NCBI GenBank assembly: GCA_945890205.1
Contig: CAMDCL010000002.1
Span: 1-64,000 of the forward strand
DNA from: Bifidobacterium breve
Lineage (GTDB): Bacteria > Actinomycetota > Actinomycetes > Nanopelagicales > Nanopelagicaceae
Direction of reading: 5' to 3'
DNA: 64,000 nucleotides
A program made the translations under genes and the position numbers. The notes under the pieces are model-generated. The model was not told the origin of the DNA and made no database searches. It worked only from the letters and a program-made list of their open reading frames with translations. Position 1 is the first letter of the stretch. The number at the start of each line of letters is the position of its first letter. Below, one piece after another: positions 43,446-53,034 of this stretch.

Positions 43446-44849
43446 TCACCAGCTCTCAGTATTGCTCTTTAACTCTTTATATCGCTGCATAACATCAGGA
43501 GTTGCAACGCTTTTGTGATGAGTAACTTCTCCCAAATCCCATGTTGGCATTTCACCCAGTAAGGCCCATGCAGCCTGTTTAGCCGCACCATCTGCAACGT
43601 ATTCACCTGCTGGTGGAACCAGTACCTCGCGGCCAAATAGCGCACTTGCAATAACTGGCACCGCTGGATTCTTAGCCGCTCCGCCAATGAGCAAAATACG
43701 ATTGACTCCAACACCTAATGCAACGAGAGCATCAACAGCATCAGCTAAACCTGCAAGCATTCCCTCAACCATCGCACGAGCAATATCCTCTTGATTTGAG
43801 TTGTTCAGATTCATTCCAGAAAAGACACCTGTGGCCTTTGGGCGGTTAGGTGTTCTTTCGCCTTCAAAGTAAGGCAGAAGTGTTAAACCATTGGCACCAG
43901 GCTTTGCCGCAAGGGCAAGTTGTGCAACCTCATCATGTGTCTTTCCTAATATTTTGCATGCAGCATCCAAGATCCGTGCAGCGTTTAATGTACAGACCAA
44001 TGGCAGGTAACGTCCCGTTGCATCTGCAAAGCCTGCAACCGCACCACTTGGATCATGGGTTGCTGTATCAGAGACTGCAAAAGCGGTACCACTTGTTCCT
44101 AATGAAACAACAACATCCCCAGGCTGTGCTTGTAAACCTAAGGCAGCTCCAGCATTGTCTCCAGCACCTGCTGCTATCGGAATTCCAGAAAGAGTTGTTC
44201 CGCCAAAATGTGAAGGCGCGATAATCCTTGGAAGGGTCAACTCTTGGTCATGACGAAGTGCAAGGCGCACGATATCTTCGCGGTAATGAGATGTGCTGGG
44301 ATCGAAGTAACCAGTACCTGATGCATCGCTGCGATCGGTAAAAAGCTTGGATAAATCCCCGCCACCCTGAAGCTGCCATGACAACCAATCATGCGGCAGG
44401 GCGATAGATGCAACGCGGGCTGCGTTTTCAGGTTCATGATCTGCCATCCATCGAACCTTGGATGCTGTAAAGGATGCAACTAACTTAGAACCTACTTTTC
44501 GTGCAATCTCTTGATCACCACCAACTTCACCGTTGAGATCATCGGCTTCCTGTGAAGATCGTGTGTCATTCCATAACAGCGCTTTTCTAATGACTTGACC
44601 CTGTGCATCGATCGCGACCATTCCATGCTGCTGAGCTGCTATAGATATCGCTTCAACATCAGCTAATCCACCCGCATCGGCAAAGGCTGAATTCAATCCA
44701 TTCAGCCAATGTGATGGATCAACCTCTGTGCCATCGGGATGGGAGGCGCGTCCTTGGCGTACTAACGCACCTGTGTGAGCATCGCGAATAACAACCTTTA
44801 CGGATTGGGTTGAGGAGTCCACGCCGGCGATGAGTTGTTGATTAGCCAT
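43446..44849 (-). CDS. xylB: Xylulokinase
   Basis: 467 residues, FGGY family. AGVDSSTQSVKVVI is the N-terminal phosphate loop, AAQQHGMVAID and LLWNDTRSSQEA carry the substrate residues typical of xylulokinase, and VVSLGTSGTAFAVSD and RILLIGGAAKNPAVPVIASALFGREV belong to the C-terminal ATP site. It makes xylulose 5-phosphate from D-xylulose. No xylose isomerase is in the window. TAGCCT lies 6 nt before the ATG, suggesting a leaderless transcript. Ends 6 nt from convergent glgC. Confidence 0.88.
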   Translation of the reverse strand: MANQQLIAGVDSSTQSVKVVIRDAHTGALVRQGRASHPDGTEVDPSHWLNGLNSAFADAGGLADVEAISIAAQQHGMVAIDAQGQVIRKALLWNDTRSSQEADDLNGEVGGDQEIARKVGSKLVASFTASKVRWMADHEPENAARVASIALPHDWLSWQLQGGGDLSKLFTDRSDASGTGYFDPSTSHYREDIVRLALRHDQELTLPRIIAPSHFGGTTLSGIPIAAGAGDNAGAALGLQAQPGDVVVSLGTSGTAFAVSDTATHDPSGAVAGFADATGRYLPLVCTLNAARILDAACKILGKTHDEVAQLALAAKPGANGLTLLPYFEGERTPNRPKATGVFSGMNLNNSNQEDIARAMVEGMLAGLADAVDALVALGVGVNRILLIGGAAKNPAVPVIASALFGREVLVPPAGEYVADGAAKQAAWALLGEMPTWDLGEVTHHKSVATPDVMQRYKELKSNTESW

Positions 44850-44943
44850 GGGGCAAGGCTAGACTGTGCCAGTCAGCGTTGACCACAGGTGGCGGAAAGT
44901 ATTTGAGCCACTCAATCAAACAATAAAATTGTTGGAGTAAATC

Positions 44944-45969
44944 ATGCGTATTGGTGTCCTCACTGGCGGCGGAGATTGCCCTGGTCTTAATGCGGTTATC
45001 CGCGCGGTAGTTCGCAAAGGTGTAAAAGAGTACGGTCACGAGTTTGTTGGATTCCGTGATGGGTGGAAGGGACCACTAGAGGGTCTGACTATGCCTTTGA
45101 ATATTGAAGTAACCCGTGGAATCTTGCCTCGCGGTGGAACCATTCTTGGCTCATCACGCACAAACCCTTTCAAGATCGAGGGTGGCGTAGAAAAGATTAA
45201 AGAAAACCTCGAGAAGGCTGGCATCGATGCGTTAATCGCAATTGGTGGAGAAGACACTCTCGGTGTTGCTACCAAACTCGATGCACTTGGCGTCAAGGTT
45301 ATTGGTGTTCCAAAGACAATCGACAACGATCTTAATAACACCGATTACACATTTGGCTTTGATACATCTGTCAATATCGCGGTAGAGGCTATTGACCGTT
45401 TGCACACGACAGCCGAGTCTCACCACCGTGCATTGATCGTTGAAGTTATGGGCCGTCACGCAGGTTGGATCGCTCTTCACTCAGGTCTTGCAGGTGGGGC
45501 AACATGTATCTTGATTCCAGAGCAGAAGTTCTCTGTTGAGAAGGTATGTGAGTGGGTTGAATCCCGTTTCAAATCTCACTACGCACCGATCATCGTTATT
45601 GCAGAGGGTGCAATCCCTCAAGATGGAGATATGGTGACAAAGGATCAGACCCTCGATGCCTTTGGACATGTAAAGCTTTCAGGTATTGGTGACTGGCTAG
45701 CTGGCCAGATTGAAGAGCGGACAGGCAAGGAGGCTCGTACATCTGTACTGGGACATATCCAGCGCGGTGGAACTCCAACAGCCTTTGACCGTGTCTTGGC
45801 TACTCGCTTTGGTCTCCATGCGATCACAGCCGCTCATGAAGGTGACTGGGGCAAGATGGTTGCCCTACATGGCACAAACATTGCTCGAGTTCCACTTGCA
45901 ACCGCTACTGAAAAGCTAAAGACGGTGCCGCTAGAGCTATACAAGGAGTCAGAGATCTTCTTCGGTTAA
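44944..45969 (+). CDS. pfp: 6-phosphofructokinase, pyrophosphate-dependent type
   Basis: 341 residues. Family motifs: TGGGDCPGLNAVIRAVV, IAIGGEDTLGVATKL and GVPKTIDNDL, then DTSVNIAVEAIDRLHTTAESH and VEVMGRHAGWIAL. At E. coli PfkA positions 104 and 124 this protein has Asp and Lys (ED-T at 103-105; PKTIDND with Lys124). ATP enzymes have Gly at 104; Asp104 with Lys124 is the pattern of pyrophosphate-using enzymes, as in some other actinobacteria. It would phosphorylate fructose 6-phosphate with PPi, reversibly. It has a TTGGAG ribosome binding site. Confidence 0.85.
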   Translation: MRIGVLTGGGDCPGLNAVIRAVVRKGVKEYGHEFVGFRDGWKGPLEGLTMPLNIEVTRGILPRGGTILGSSRTNPFKIEGGVEKIKENLEKAGIDALIAIGGEDTLGVATKLDALGVKVIGVPKTIDNDLNNTDYTFGFDTSVNIAVEAIDRLHTTAESHHRALIVEVMGRHAGWIALHSGLAGGATCILIPEQKFSVEKVCEWVESRFKSHYAPIIVIAEGAIPQDGDMVTKDQTLDAFGHVKLSGIGDWLAGQIEERTGKEARTSVLGHIQRGGTPTAFDRVLATRFGLHAITAAHEGDWGKMVALHGTNIARVPLATATEKLKTVPLELYKESEIFFG

Positions 45970-45998
45970 TTGCGTCTCGCACCGACTCTTAGACACTC

Positions 45999-46004
45999 TA
46001 AACT
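45999..46004 (+). promoter_or_regulatory. -10 element (TAAACT) of aroG
   Basis: TAAACTTCTCCAATG: hexamer, 6-nt spacer, start codon, with no Shine-Dalgarno sequence. Confidence 0.45.
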
Positions 46005-46010
46005 TCTCCA

Positions 46011-47357
46011 ATGAGCACACACTTAGACTCTCTCTTTACTCCTGGCCTTGTTGCTGCTCAGCAACCAACCTGGCCAGGTGGAGTTGATGGTCCACAGGTA
46101 AAGGCGGCGGTAGCAGAGCTCAAAGCGCTGCCACCACTTGTCTTTGCTGGTGAGTGTGATGATTTGAAGGCGCGTATCGCGCTCGCGGCAGAGGGAAAAG
46201 CTTTTTGGTTACAAGGTGGAGATTGTGCTGAAACATTTGTAGCAGCCACCGCGGACTCAATTAGAAATCGAATAAAGACAATTCTTCAAATGGCTGCGGT
46301 GTTGCAGTACTACTCAAGTCTTCCAGTAATCAAAGTTGGCCGAATGGCGGGGCAGTTTGCCAAGCCACGCTCAAGTGATTTTGAAACCCGTGGAGATGTA
46401 ACACTTCCGGCTTACCGCGGAGATGCGGTTAACGATATTGAGTTTACTGAAAAGGCACGCACGCCAGATCCCATGCGCTTGGTTCGTGTCTACAACACAT
46501 CAGCTGCAACCCTCAACCTGGTTCGCGCATTTACACAAGGTGGTTTTGCAGATCTTCGCCAGGTTCATGAATGGAATAAGGGTTTCATCCGCGATTCAAA
46601 GGTGGGCGATCGGTACGAGAAGATGGCTAATGAGATTGGCCGCGCTCTTGCCTTTATGAAATCAGCAGGGGTAGATCCTGAGAGCTTTAAATCAGTTGAT
46701 TTCTTTGCAAGCCATGAAGCGCTCATCATGGAGTATGAAAAGGCCTTGACCCGTATCGATTCACGAACCGGAGATGCCTATGATGTTTCAGGCCACTTCA
46801 TCTGGATTGGTGAGCGCACACGACAGCTCGATGGCGCACATGTTGATTTCGCATCAAAGGTCCGCAATCCAATTGGTATCAAACTTGGGCCAAAATCCAC
46901 GGTAGCAGATGCACTTGCCTTGATCGACAAGTTAGATCCAAACCGCGAGCCAGGTCGCATTACCTTTATTACACGTATGGGTGCAAAGAATATTCGACAG
47001 CTTCTACCTGCACTTGTCGATGGTGTAACAAAATCTGGTGCAAAGGTGCTGTGGGTCTGCGATCCCATGCATGGCAATACATATGAGGCACCATCGGGGT
47101 ACAAGACCCGTAGCTTTGATGATGTTATGGATGAGGTAAAGGGGTTCTTCGAGGTACATAAGGCGCTGGGAACACATCCTGGTGGAGTCCATATCGAACT
47201 TACCGGTGATGATGTCACCGAGTGTGTCGGTGGAGGCGAAGAGATTTCGCATGAGGATCTAGCCTCGCGATATGAAACAGCGTGCGATCCACGACTTAAC
47301 CACGCTCAATCCTTGGAGCTTGCATTTTTAGTTGCTGAAATGTTGCGCGATCGCTAA
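46011..47357 (+). CDS. aroG: 3-deoxy-7-phosphoheptulonate synthase, class II
   Basis: 448 residues, the plant/mycobacterial class II type. Visible are WLQGGDCAETF (metal cysteine), KVGRMAGQFAKPRSS, FFASHEALIMEYE, HFIWIGERTRQLDGAHVDF, KLGPKS, FITRMGA and WVCDPMHGNTYEA. It condenses erythrose 4-phosphate and PEP, the first step to aromatic amino acids. Likely leaderless; the following ogt gene begins 9 nt after it. Confidence 0.95.
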   Translation: MSTHLDSLFTPGLVAAQQPTWPGGVDGPQVKAAVAELKALPPLVFAGECDDLKARIALAAEGKAFWLQGGDCAETFVAATADSIRNRIKTILQMAAVLQYYSSLPVIKVGRMAGQFAKPRSSDFETRGDVTLPAYRGDAVNDIEFTEKARTPDPMRLVRVYNTSAATLNLVRAFTQGGFADLRQVHEWNKGFIRDSKVGDRYEKMANEIGRALAFMKSAGVDPESFKSVDFFASHEALIMEYEKALTRIDSRTGDAYDVSGHFIWIGERTRQLDGAHVDFASKVRNPIGIKLGPKSTVADALALIDKLDPNREPGRITFITRMGAKNIRQLLPALVDGVTKSGAKVLWVCDPMHGNTYEAPSGYKTRSFDDVMDEVKGFFEVHKALGTHPGGVHIELTGDDVTECVGGGEEISHEDLASRYETACDPRLNHAQSLELAFLVAEMLRDR

Positions 47358-47360
47358 TTT
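47355..47360 (+). promoter_or_regulatory. -10 element (TAATTT) of ogt
   Basis: TAATTT begins with the TAA stop codon of aroG and ends 6 nt before the GTG of ogt. Confidence 0.4.
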
Positions 47361-47366
47361 TGGTCA

Positions 47367-47840
47367 GTGCCACTCTTCTTAACATCTCACAAGACCCCTG
47401 TAGGCACACTCAACTTACTGGCCGATGATCAAATCCTTATTGGTGCAAATCTTTCTACTCCATCCGCCTTCAACGCTGGAAAAGATGTAAAGATCGTTAA
47501 ATCAATTCCAGTTATCTCTGATCTCATCGATGATTACTTTGATGGGGATCTCACCGCCCTCAATGGAATCAAGGTTCGCCAACCAGGGGCTGCCTTTTCG
47601 CAAGCGGCCTGGAAAGCGATGCGCAAGATCACTCCAGGCAAAACCTGGTCATACTCAGATTTAGCGGATAAAGCTGGCAGCGCAGCTGCTGTGCGTGCGG
47701 CCGGAAGTGCATGTGCTAACAATGCGATCATGCTGGTTGTTCCCTGCCACCGAGTTGTAAAAACAGGGGGAGCGTTAGGAAATTACGCCTACGGTGTTGA
47801 TAAGAAGCGGTGGCTCTTAAGCCACGAGGGCTTTCTTTAA
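47367..47840 (+). CDS. ogt: Methylated-DNA--protein-cysteine methyltransferase
   Basis: 157 residues, GTG start. The active site is VPCHRVVKTGGALGNYAYG, with the methyl-accepting cysteine in PCHRV; the DNA-binding helix is AAAVRAAGSACANNAIM, carrying the arginine finger. It removes methyl groups from O6-methylguanine in a suicide reaction. The 3' end overlaps the convergent threonine aldolase gene by 24 nt. Confidence 0.93.
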   Translation: MPLFLTSHKTPVGTLNLLADDQILIGANLSTPSAFNAGKDVKIVKSIPVISDLIDDYFDGDLTALNGIKVRQPGAAFSQAAWKAMRKITPGKTWSYSDLADKAGSAAAVRAAGSACANNAIMLVVPCHRVVKTGGALGNYAYGVDKKRWLLSHEGFL

Positions 47841-48851
47841 AATTTCAATCGCCTCGGCACACTGTGCATCATCAAAATCAAGATGGGTAACAAGGCGCAC
47901 ATACTGTGGACCAAGTGCGCTAATCCATAAACCTGCATCCTTGCAACGTGCTGCAAGTTCAGCTGCGGTAATTGGAAGTGCTGTCAGATCTAGGCCAACG
48001 ATATTTGTATGAACAGTTGTTGGATCGATTAATGAAGAATCAATTGCCGCGATCGCCACAGCTAACTCTTGGGCACGTCGGTGATCCTCAGATAACCGCG
48101 CAATATTGTTATCAAGTGCGTAGTGAGCACCAGCTGCTAGCAAACCAACCTGACGCATTCCTGCGCCATAACGTTTGCGCCACACACGTGCTTTTCCTAC
48201 ACGCTCCTTAGTAGAAAGCATTACCGAGCCAATTGGCGCACCTAAACCCTTTGATAAACACACAGAGATTGTGTCGAAGTACCTTCCATATTCAGTGAAG
48301 GAGACACCAGATGCAACATGTGCGTTCCAGATGCGGGCACCATCTAAGTGCAGAGCAAGACCTAACTCAGCTGCACCTTTGCGAAGAGCGGCGATTTCAG
48401 TAATTGGCTGAACCGTTCCGCCACCAAAGTTGTGGGTATTTTCAACAGCGATCGCGGTCGTTGATACTAGGTACGGTCCGCTGTTAGGGCGTGCTATTTC
48501 AAGAGCATCTGAAGCCTTGAGCAGGCCGTTTTTGGCTGGAAAGGTGCGTGTAGTAATTCCACTAAAAACCGCTGCCGCGCCAAGCTCTGCTCGAACTATG
48601 TGGCTATTTGTTTCAGCGATTAACTCTTCACCAGGAGCGACCAACATACGAATAGCTAACTGATTTGCTAATGAACCAGTTGGTGTGAAAACCCCGGCCT
48701 CTTTTCCAAAGAGTGCTGCAACTCGTTCTTCAAGTGAGTTAACCGTTGGGTCATCGCTGTAGACATCATCACCAACAGGTGCTTGTGCAATCGCCTCGCG
48801 CATCGCCGCCGATGGACGGGTCACTGTGTCGCTACGAAGGTCAATTGCCAT
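47817..48851 (-). CDS. ltaE: Low-specificity L-threonine aldolase
   Basis: 344 residues, PLP-dependent fold type I. RSDTVTRPSAAMREAIAQAPVGDDVYSDDPTVNSLEE is the family N terminus; FGGGTVQPI and LHLDGARIWNAHVA contact PLP, and the Schiff-base lysine is in SVCLSKGLGAPIGSVM. It splits threonine or allo-threonine to glycine and acetaldehyde. Follows the EamA gene by 9 nt on the minus strand, and its own 3' end overlaps ogt. Confidence 0.92.
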   Translation of the reverse strand: MAIDLRSDTVTRPSAAMREAIAQAPVGDDVYSDDPTVNSLEERVAALFGKEAGVFTPTGSLANQLAIRMLVAPGEELIAETNSHIVRAELGAAAVFSGITTRTFPAKNGLLKASDALEIARPNSGPYLVSTTAIAVENTHNFGGGTVQPITEIAALRKGAAELGLALHLDGARIWNAHVASGVSFTEYGRYFDTISVCLSKGLGAPIGSVMLSTKERVGKARVWRKRYGAGMRQVGLLAAGAHYALDNNIARLSEDHRRAQELAVAIAAIDSSLIDPTTVHTNIVGLDLTALPITAAELAARCKDAGLWISALGPQYVRLVTHLDFDDAQCAEAIEILKKALVA

Positions 48852-48860
48852 TAGACCAGC

Positions 48861-49724
48861 CTACTTCTGTTCCTTCAGTACGATCAAATACATTGCGATA
48901 ACAACTAAAACTCCACCTATCGCGCTTTGAAGCGTAAGTATTTCGCCTCCGAAAAGGATCGCAAAGAGCGCGGCAAAGACAACCTCCATGGTCAAAATGA
49001 CTGCAACCTTTGTGGCGCTCATATGTGCCTGTGACCATGTTTGAACAATAAAGGCGATAGCGGTTGCAAAGACCGCAGTAAAGACAACGACCGCCCACAC
49101 ACCCGAATCAGGTGGCGCGGAGTATCCCCCCGGAATCGAGGCAACTCCCGACAAGATTGCACACATCGTTAGCTGAATAACTGTCATCGCGTAAACATCA
49201 CGTCCTGATGACCACTTACTTAAAGCGATAATGTGAGCTGCAAATAAAAAGGCGCTTGCTAAGACAAACATTTCGCCAATACCAACTGAGAATCCACGGA
49301 TTGATAGCAAACCCAAGCCCACCGTTGCAAGCATGATGCAGAGCCAAACAAAGCGAGTGATCTTCTCCTTCAATACCAGCCAGGCTAAAACTGGTGTGAG
49401 AACTACATACAAACCTGTGATGAATCCAGTTATTGCCGCACCTGTTCGTTCTAGACCAAGGGTCTGAGCGATGTACCCCAGTCCTAAGAAAACGCCAGCC
49501 AATGATCCGCGTTGCAATAGATCCTTATTGAAATGCTTCACCGTTTGGGGGCGAATCAATAACATAACAAGGACAGCCAGAGAGAATCGAGTAAAGAGGA
49601 AGTTGTTGACACTCTGGCGCTCAATCGCATCCTTCATGACTACGAAGGCAAAGCCCCAGGCTGCAGCGACCGAGAGCAAGGCCCATGGTGCTAATTTGAG
49701 TTGAAGTTGATGACGGGCAGACAT
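48861..49724 (-). CDS. EamA/DMT family transporter (second copy)
   Basis: 287 residues, ten hydrophobic helices in two EamA repeats: LLSVAAAWGFAFVVMKDAIERQSVNNFLFTRF, and GAAITGFITGLYVVLTPVLAWLVLKEKIT closing the first repeat; VILTMEVVFAALFAILFGGEILT closes the second. Substrate unknown. It begins in the stop codon of nfo (TGATG) and precedes ltaE, so a metabolite linked to threonine or glycine is possible but not shown. Confidence 0.87.
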   Translation of the reverse strand: MSARHQLQLKLAPWALLSVAAAWGFAFVVMKDAIERQSVNNFLFTRFSLAVLVMLLIRPQTVKHFNKDLLQRGSLAGVFLGLGYIAQTLGLERTGAAITGFITGLYVVLTPVLAWLVLKEKITRFVWLCIMLATVGLGLLSIRGFSVGIGEMFVLASAFLFAAHIIALSKWSSGRDVYAMTVIQLTMCAILSGVASIPGGYSAPPDSGVWAVVVFTAVFATAIAFIVQTWSQAHMSATKVAVILTMEVVFAALFAILFGGEILTLQSAIGGVLVVIAMYLIVLKEQK

Positions 49725-50587
49725 CAGCCGCGCAACTTCTTCAGCAAGGCAACTTCCTTGCCATGTTCTACTTCCTGTCCAGGTGTTTCAAGAATTAACG
49801 GTGCGTTTGCAACAGCTGGGTGAGACAGTAGCTCCTTAAATGGGTCAACACCGATGTGGCCATCTCCAATATTTTGATGGCGATCCTTGAGCGCCCCACA
49901 CACATCCATCGAATCATTTGCATGCACTAATTGAAAGCGTTCGATTCCTGCAACCTCAACCAATAGATCAATGGTTGCGCTCATGCCGCCCTTAACCGAG
50001 ATGTCATGTCCTGCCGCAAATACATGGCAGGTATCTAGACAGATACCGACCTTTGGATGGTATTCCAGCGCCTTTAAATACATCTCTAAATCATCTAACT
50101 TTTTAACCAGGCTTTGACCTTGACCTGCGGTTGGCTCTAGCAAAAGGTACGGCGCATCATCACCCAACGCATTAAGGATCGGCATCATGCCTTCATGAAT
50201 CTGCTTCCACGCCTTTTCAACATGGTTAACATCCACAGCAGAGCCTGTATGAATAACAACTCCCAGTGCGCCGATCTCCGCCCCCCGCTTTAAAGAATAC
50301 TGAGTTGATGCGAGAGAGTTCAGATATGTGGCCTCTGTTGGAGATCCCAAGTTAATTAAGAATGGAGCGTGAACATAAGTTTCGATATCAAGCTCTGCAG
50401 CTTTGATTTTAAAGGCATTATCTAGTTCAGGTTTTGACTCTGGCATCGCCCATGTCCGAGGACTTGAAGCAAAAACCTGAATCGCTTCAGCGCCGATCTC
50501 TTGAGCATAAGCAATTGATCTCTTGGCCATTCCACCAGTAGTCGGGGTATGGGCACCGATACGGGGCTTTTTAACTGGTGTCGGCAT
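49724..50587 (-). CDS. nfo: Endonuclease IV
   Basis: 287 residues, AP endonuclease family 2 TIM barrel. Zinc ligands lie in VVIHTGSAVD, LLLEPTAGQG, GICLDTCHVFAAGHD, LVHANDSMD and HIGVDPF, and near the C terminus in LILETPG. It cuts DNA at abasic sites in base-excision repair. TAGGGT lies 6 nt before the ATG within the last codons of pknB, so nfo likely has its own leaderless transcript besides any read-through. Confidence 0.94.
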   Translation of the reverse strand: MPTPVKKPRIGAHTPTTGGMAKRSIAYAQEIGAEAIQVFASSPRTWAMPESKPELDNAFKIKAAELDIETYVHAPFLINLGSPTEATYLNSLASTQYSLKRGAEIGALGVVIHTGSAVDVNHVEKAWKQIHEGMMPILNALGDDAPYLLLEPTAGQGQSLVKKLDDLEMYLKALEYHPKVGICLDTCHVFAAGHDISVKGGMSATIDLLVEVAGIERFQLVHANDSMDVCGALKDRHQNIGDGHIGVDPFKELLSHPAVANAPLILETPGQEVEHGKEVALLKKLRG

Positions 50588-50591
50588 TGCC

Positions 50592-52487
50592 TTACCCTAC
50601 GGTAATCGTCACCGTGCTGCCACGTTTAACCTTTGTGTTGACCACTGGTGAAACTCTCTTCACAGTTTTTTTCTTATTATTTCCGATTACAACAACCTTG
50701 ACCTTCAATCCTAGGGATTCAAGCATCGCCTTTGCAGCGTTTGCCTCCATAGTAACTACCGTCTTTGGTATAAATGTATATCGAGGACCCTTTGAAATCT
50801 GTATGACGACCCGAGCGCCTTTGTTCATGCTTACTCCACCAGCAGGAGTTTGTGAGATAACAGCCAGCTCTGGCACATTGTCATTAAAGGCGTATCCGAC
50901 TTCAACGGAAAATCCAGTTTCAGTCAGTTCATTTAATGCTTGCTCGCCACTCTTTCCAAGGTATGAAACAAGAGCAATCTGCTCAACCCCCTTAGAGACC
51001 ACCAAGTTAATTGTGGTGTCACGTTTAACAGATGTGCCTGAAACTGGGGATGAAGAGATTACAAACCCTTTTGGTATTTCTGTGCTGAAAACCTCTCGAA
51101 TCTGACCTACCAAAAGTGGTGACTTCTTTAATACCGTTTGAGCTGCTTCAGGGGTCAAACCTGTAGTCATAGGAACTGAATAACGTTCTGGTCCCTTAGA
51201 AATAATTAACTTTACCGATCCGGCCGCATCAACCTTGTCGCCACCTGCAGGAATACTTTCGATGATCCTGCCCTTAGCAATCTCTTCATCAAATCGATTC
51301 TCAACAACCGTAGTCAACCCTAGGGGCGCGATGATGTTCACCGCCTCCTCATAACTTCCACCAATAGTGGATGGAACAACTACTCGAGATCCAGGCCCAA
51401 CTAAGCTCCACCAGCCACCCACACCAAGTGCTACCGCCAGAACCAATGCAACCTTGCGATTGCGTCGAACACGTTTACTTGCACGCTTCTTCTTCTCCTC
51501 TTTGCGGCGAATCTCCTTCGTTGTCTCTACAACGACAGGAGTTTGCTCAACAGGTACAACCTCTTTAACCTTTTTGCGAGGCTTTTCCCTAATTGGTTCG
51601 ACGGGAAGATCTAGCCCCAAATCCATTTGATTCTTCCGCGGATCCAAATCGATCTGAATCTGCTGCAACCTTGCCAGAAAATCTCCAGCGGTACGAGGGC
51701 GCTCATCTGGATTTTTTGCGGTAGCAGATGCGATCAGATCATCAAGGGCTTGTGGAATATCTCGACGCTTGCTGCGCAACCGTGGGATCTCCTCATTGAC
51801 ATGCATATATGCAATTTGAATTGGAGTCTCGGCCGAGAATGGTTTATCGCCAATAAGCATTTCGTAAGCGACGATGCCGGTTGCATAAACATCGCTTCGA
51901 GAATCAGCAACCCCACGCTGAACTTGCTCAGGGGAGAGATATGAAACGCTTCCAAGGATGACACTTGATTCAGCGGTCATGGTTGAACCAATAATCTCGC
52001 CACGAGCAAGACCAAAATCTGCGATCTTGATGCGGCCATCCTTTGAAATCAAGATATTTTCCGGCTTAATGTCACGATGCACGATTCCCAAAAGGTGAGC
52101 GGCAGCTAATGCGCTCAGGATGGGTGTCAGATAGTTAATTGCATCCATAATCTCAAAGCGGCCACGTTCATTGAGATACTCACGAAGAGTGTGGCCTTCA
52201 ATAAGCTCCATCACTAAAAAGATTGCGGGAACTCCACTTTGATTCCAGCCTTGATCCTGCACCGCAACAATATTGGGGTGGGATAGTGCGGCAGCAGCCT
52301 TAGCCTCCTTTATAAAGCGAGAGACAAAGGCCTCATCTTGAGCAAGATGCGGGTGCATGATTTTGACCGCAACTTTTCTATCAAGTCGTGTATCAATCGC
52401 TTCATAGATAGAAGCCATTCCACCGTTAGCGACCTGACGCAGTAATTGGTAACGCCCATCAATGAGCTCTCCGGTCAGATCAGACAT
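50592..52487 (-). CDS. pknB: PASTA-domain serine/threonine protein kinase
   Basis: 631 residues from the ATG at 52487 (the track begins at an earlier TTG). Kinase domain 1-270: VANGGMASIYEA glycine loop, VAVKIMHPH lysine, VHRDIKPEN catalytic loop, ADFGLARG and SYLSPEQVQRG. A basic stretch (KKKRASKRVRRNRK) leads to one membrane helix (VALVLAVALGVGGWWSLV), then four PASTA repeats, each starting near VPSTIGGSYEEAVN or similar. PASTA repeats sense peptidoglycan, so it probably controls growth and cell wall synthesis. TAAAAT 6 nt before the ATG suggests a leaderless transcript. Confidence 0.95.
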   Translation of the reverse strand: MSDLTGELIDGRYQLLRQVANGGMASIYEAIDTRLDRKVAVKIMHPHLAQDEAFVSRFIKEAKAAAALSHPNIVAVQDQGWNQSGVPAIFLVMELIEGHTLREYLNERGRFEIMDAINYLTPILSALAAAHLLGIVHRDIKPENILISKDGRIKIADFGLARGEIIGSTMTAESSVILGSVSYLSPEQVQRGVADSRSDVYATGIVAYEMLIGDKPFSAETPIQIAYMHVNEEIPRLRSKRRDIPQALDDLIASATAKNPDERPRTAGDFLARLQQIQIDLDPRKNQMDLGLDLPVEPIREKPRKKVKEVVPVEQTPVVVETTKEIRRKEEKKKRASKRVRRNRKVALVLAVALGVGGWWSLVGPGSRVVVPSTIGGSYEEAVNIIAPLGLTTVVENRFDEEIAKGRIIESIPAGGDKVDAAGSVKLIISKGPERYSVPMTTGLTPEAAQTVLKKSPLLVGQIREVFSTEIPKGFVISSSPVSGTSVKRDTTINLVVSKGVEQIALVSYLGKSGEQALNELTETGFSVEVGYAFNDNVPELAVISQTPAGGVSMNKGARVVIQISKGPRYTFIPKTVVTMEANAAKAMLESLGLKVKVVVIGNNKKKTVKRVSPVVNTKVKRGSTVTITVG

Positions 52488-52542
52488 GAGCAAATTTTAT
52501 GGAGCCCGCCAAGTAGTGGGCATAAGGGCGCGCCCAAAAACC

Positions 52543-53034
52543 TTATGAAGTGAGTTTAAACTCGCAGTTTTCACGGGTTTGATCGGTATCAAAGTGAATT
52601 GATTGTTGGATCTGCCATTGGCGCATTTCTTTTTCAAGATGGGCCCCATCGCGAGCCAAGACTCTTTGCAAGCCAGTTTCAGAATCAATATCTAACCAAT
52701 AGGTTATTGCTCCAGCCTCTCGTACAATTGCTTGAGCAGCTCCAACCCCTTCGATAATCAAGTAATCGGTTGGGGTAATGATCTCTTCACGATCAAACTT
52801 CATTAAATGCCAGTTAAAGATCTTGATGGTGCACGCTCTACCTGCAAGATGGGCCGAGGTAATGCGATCCAAAATCTCCATCAAGGCGTTACTGAGTGCG
52901 TTTTCCCAACCGTTGTACAAATCATCCATATGAACTGTTCGGACAGTTGAGTGGGTTGAGTATTCCGCCTCTAACTTGGCTGCAAGAGTAGTTTTACCTG
53001 CCCCTGCTGGACCATCAATAGCTAAGAGAACCAC
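52543..53034 (-). CDS. Small P-loop kinase in a TPP-riboswitch operon
   Basis: 163 residues, GTG start, overlapping the PnuC-type gene by 20 nt. Walker A is IDGPAGAGKTTLAAKLEAEY (residues 6-25); HMDDLYNGWE is the acidic substrate loop as in uridine kinase-like enzymes, and DYLIIEGVGA the Walker B-like strand. The lid region is VLARDGAHLEKEMRQWQ. It is shorter than uridine kinase (about 200). Under thiamine control with a transporter, a role in phosphorylating an imported thiamine compound is attractive but unproven; a generic nucleoside kinase is the alternative. Confidence 0.7.
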   Translation of the reverse strand: MVLLAIDGPAGAGKTTLAAKLEAEYSTHSTVRTVHMDDLYNGWENALSNALMEILDRITSAHLAGRACTIKIFNWHLMKFDREEIITPTDYLIIEGVGAAQAIVREAGAITYWLDIDSETGLQRVLARDGAHLEKEMRQWQIQQSIHFDTDQTRENCEFKLTS

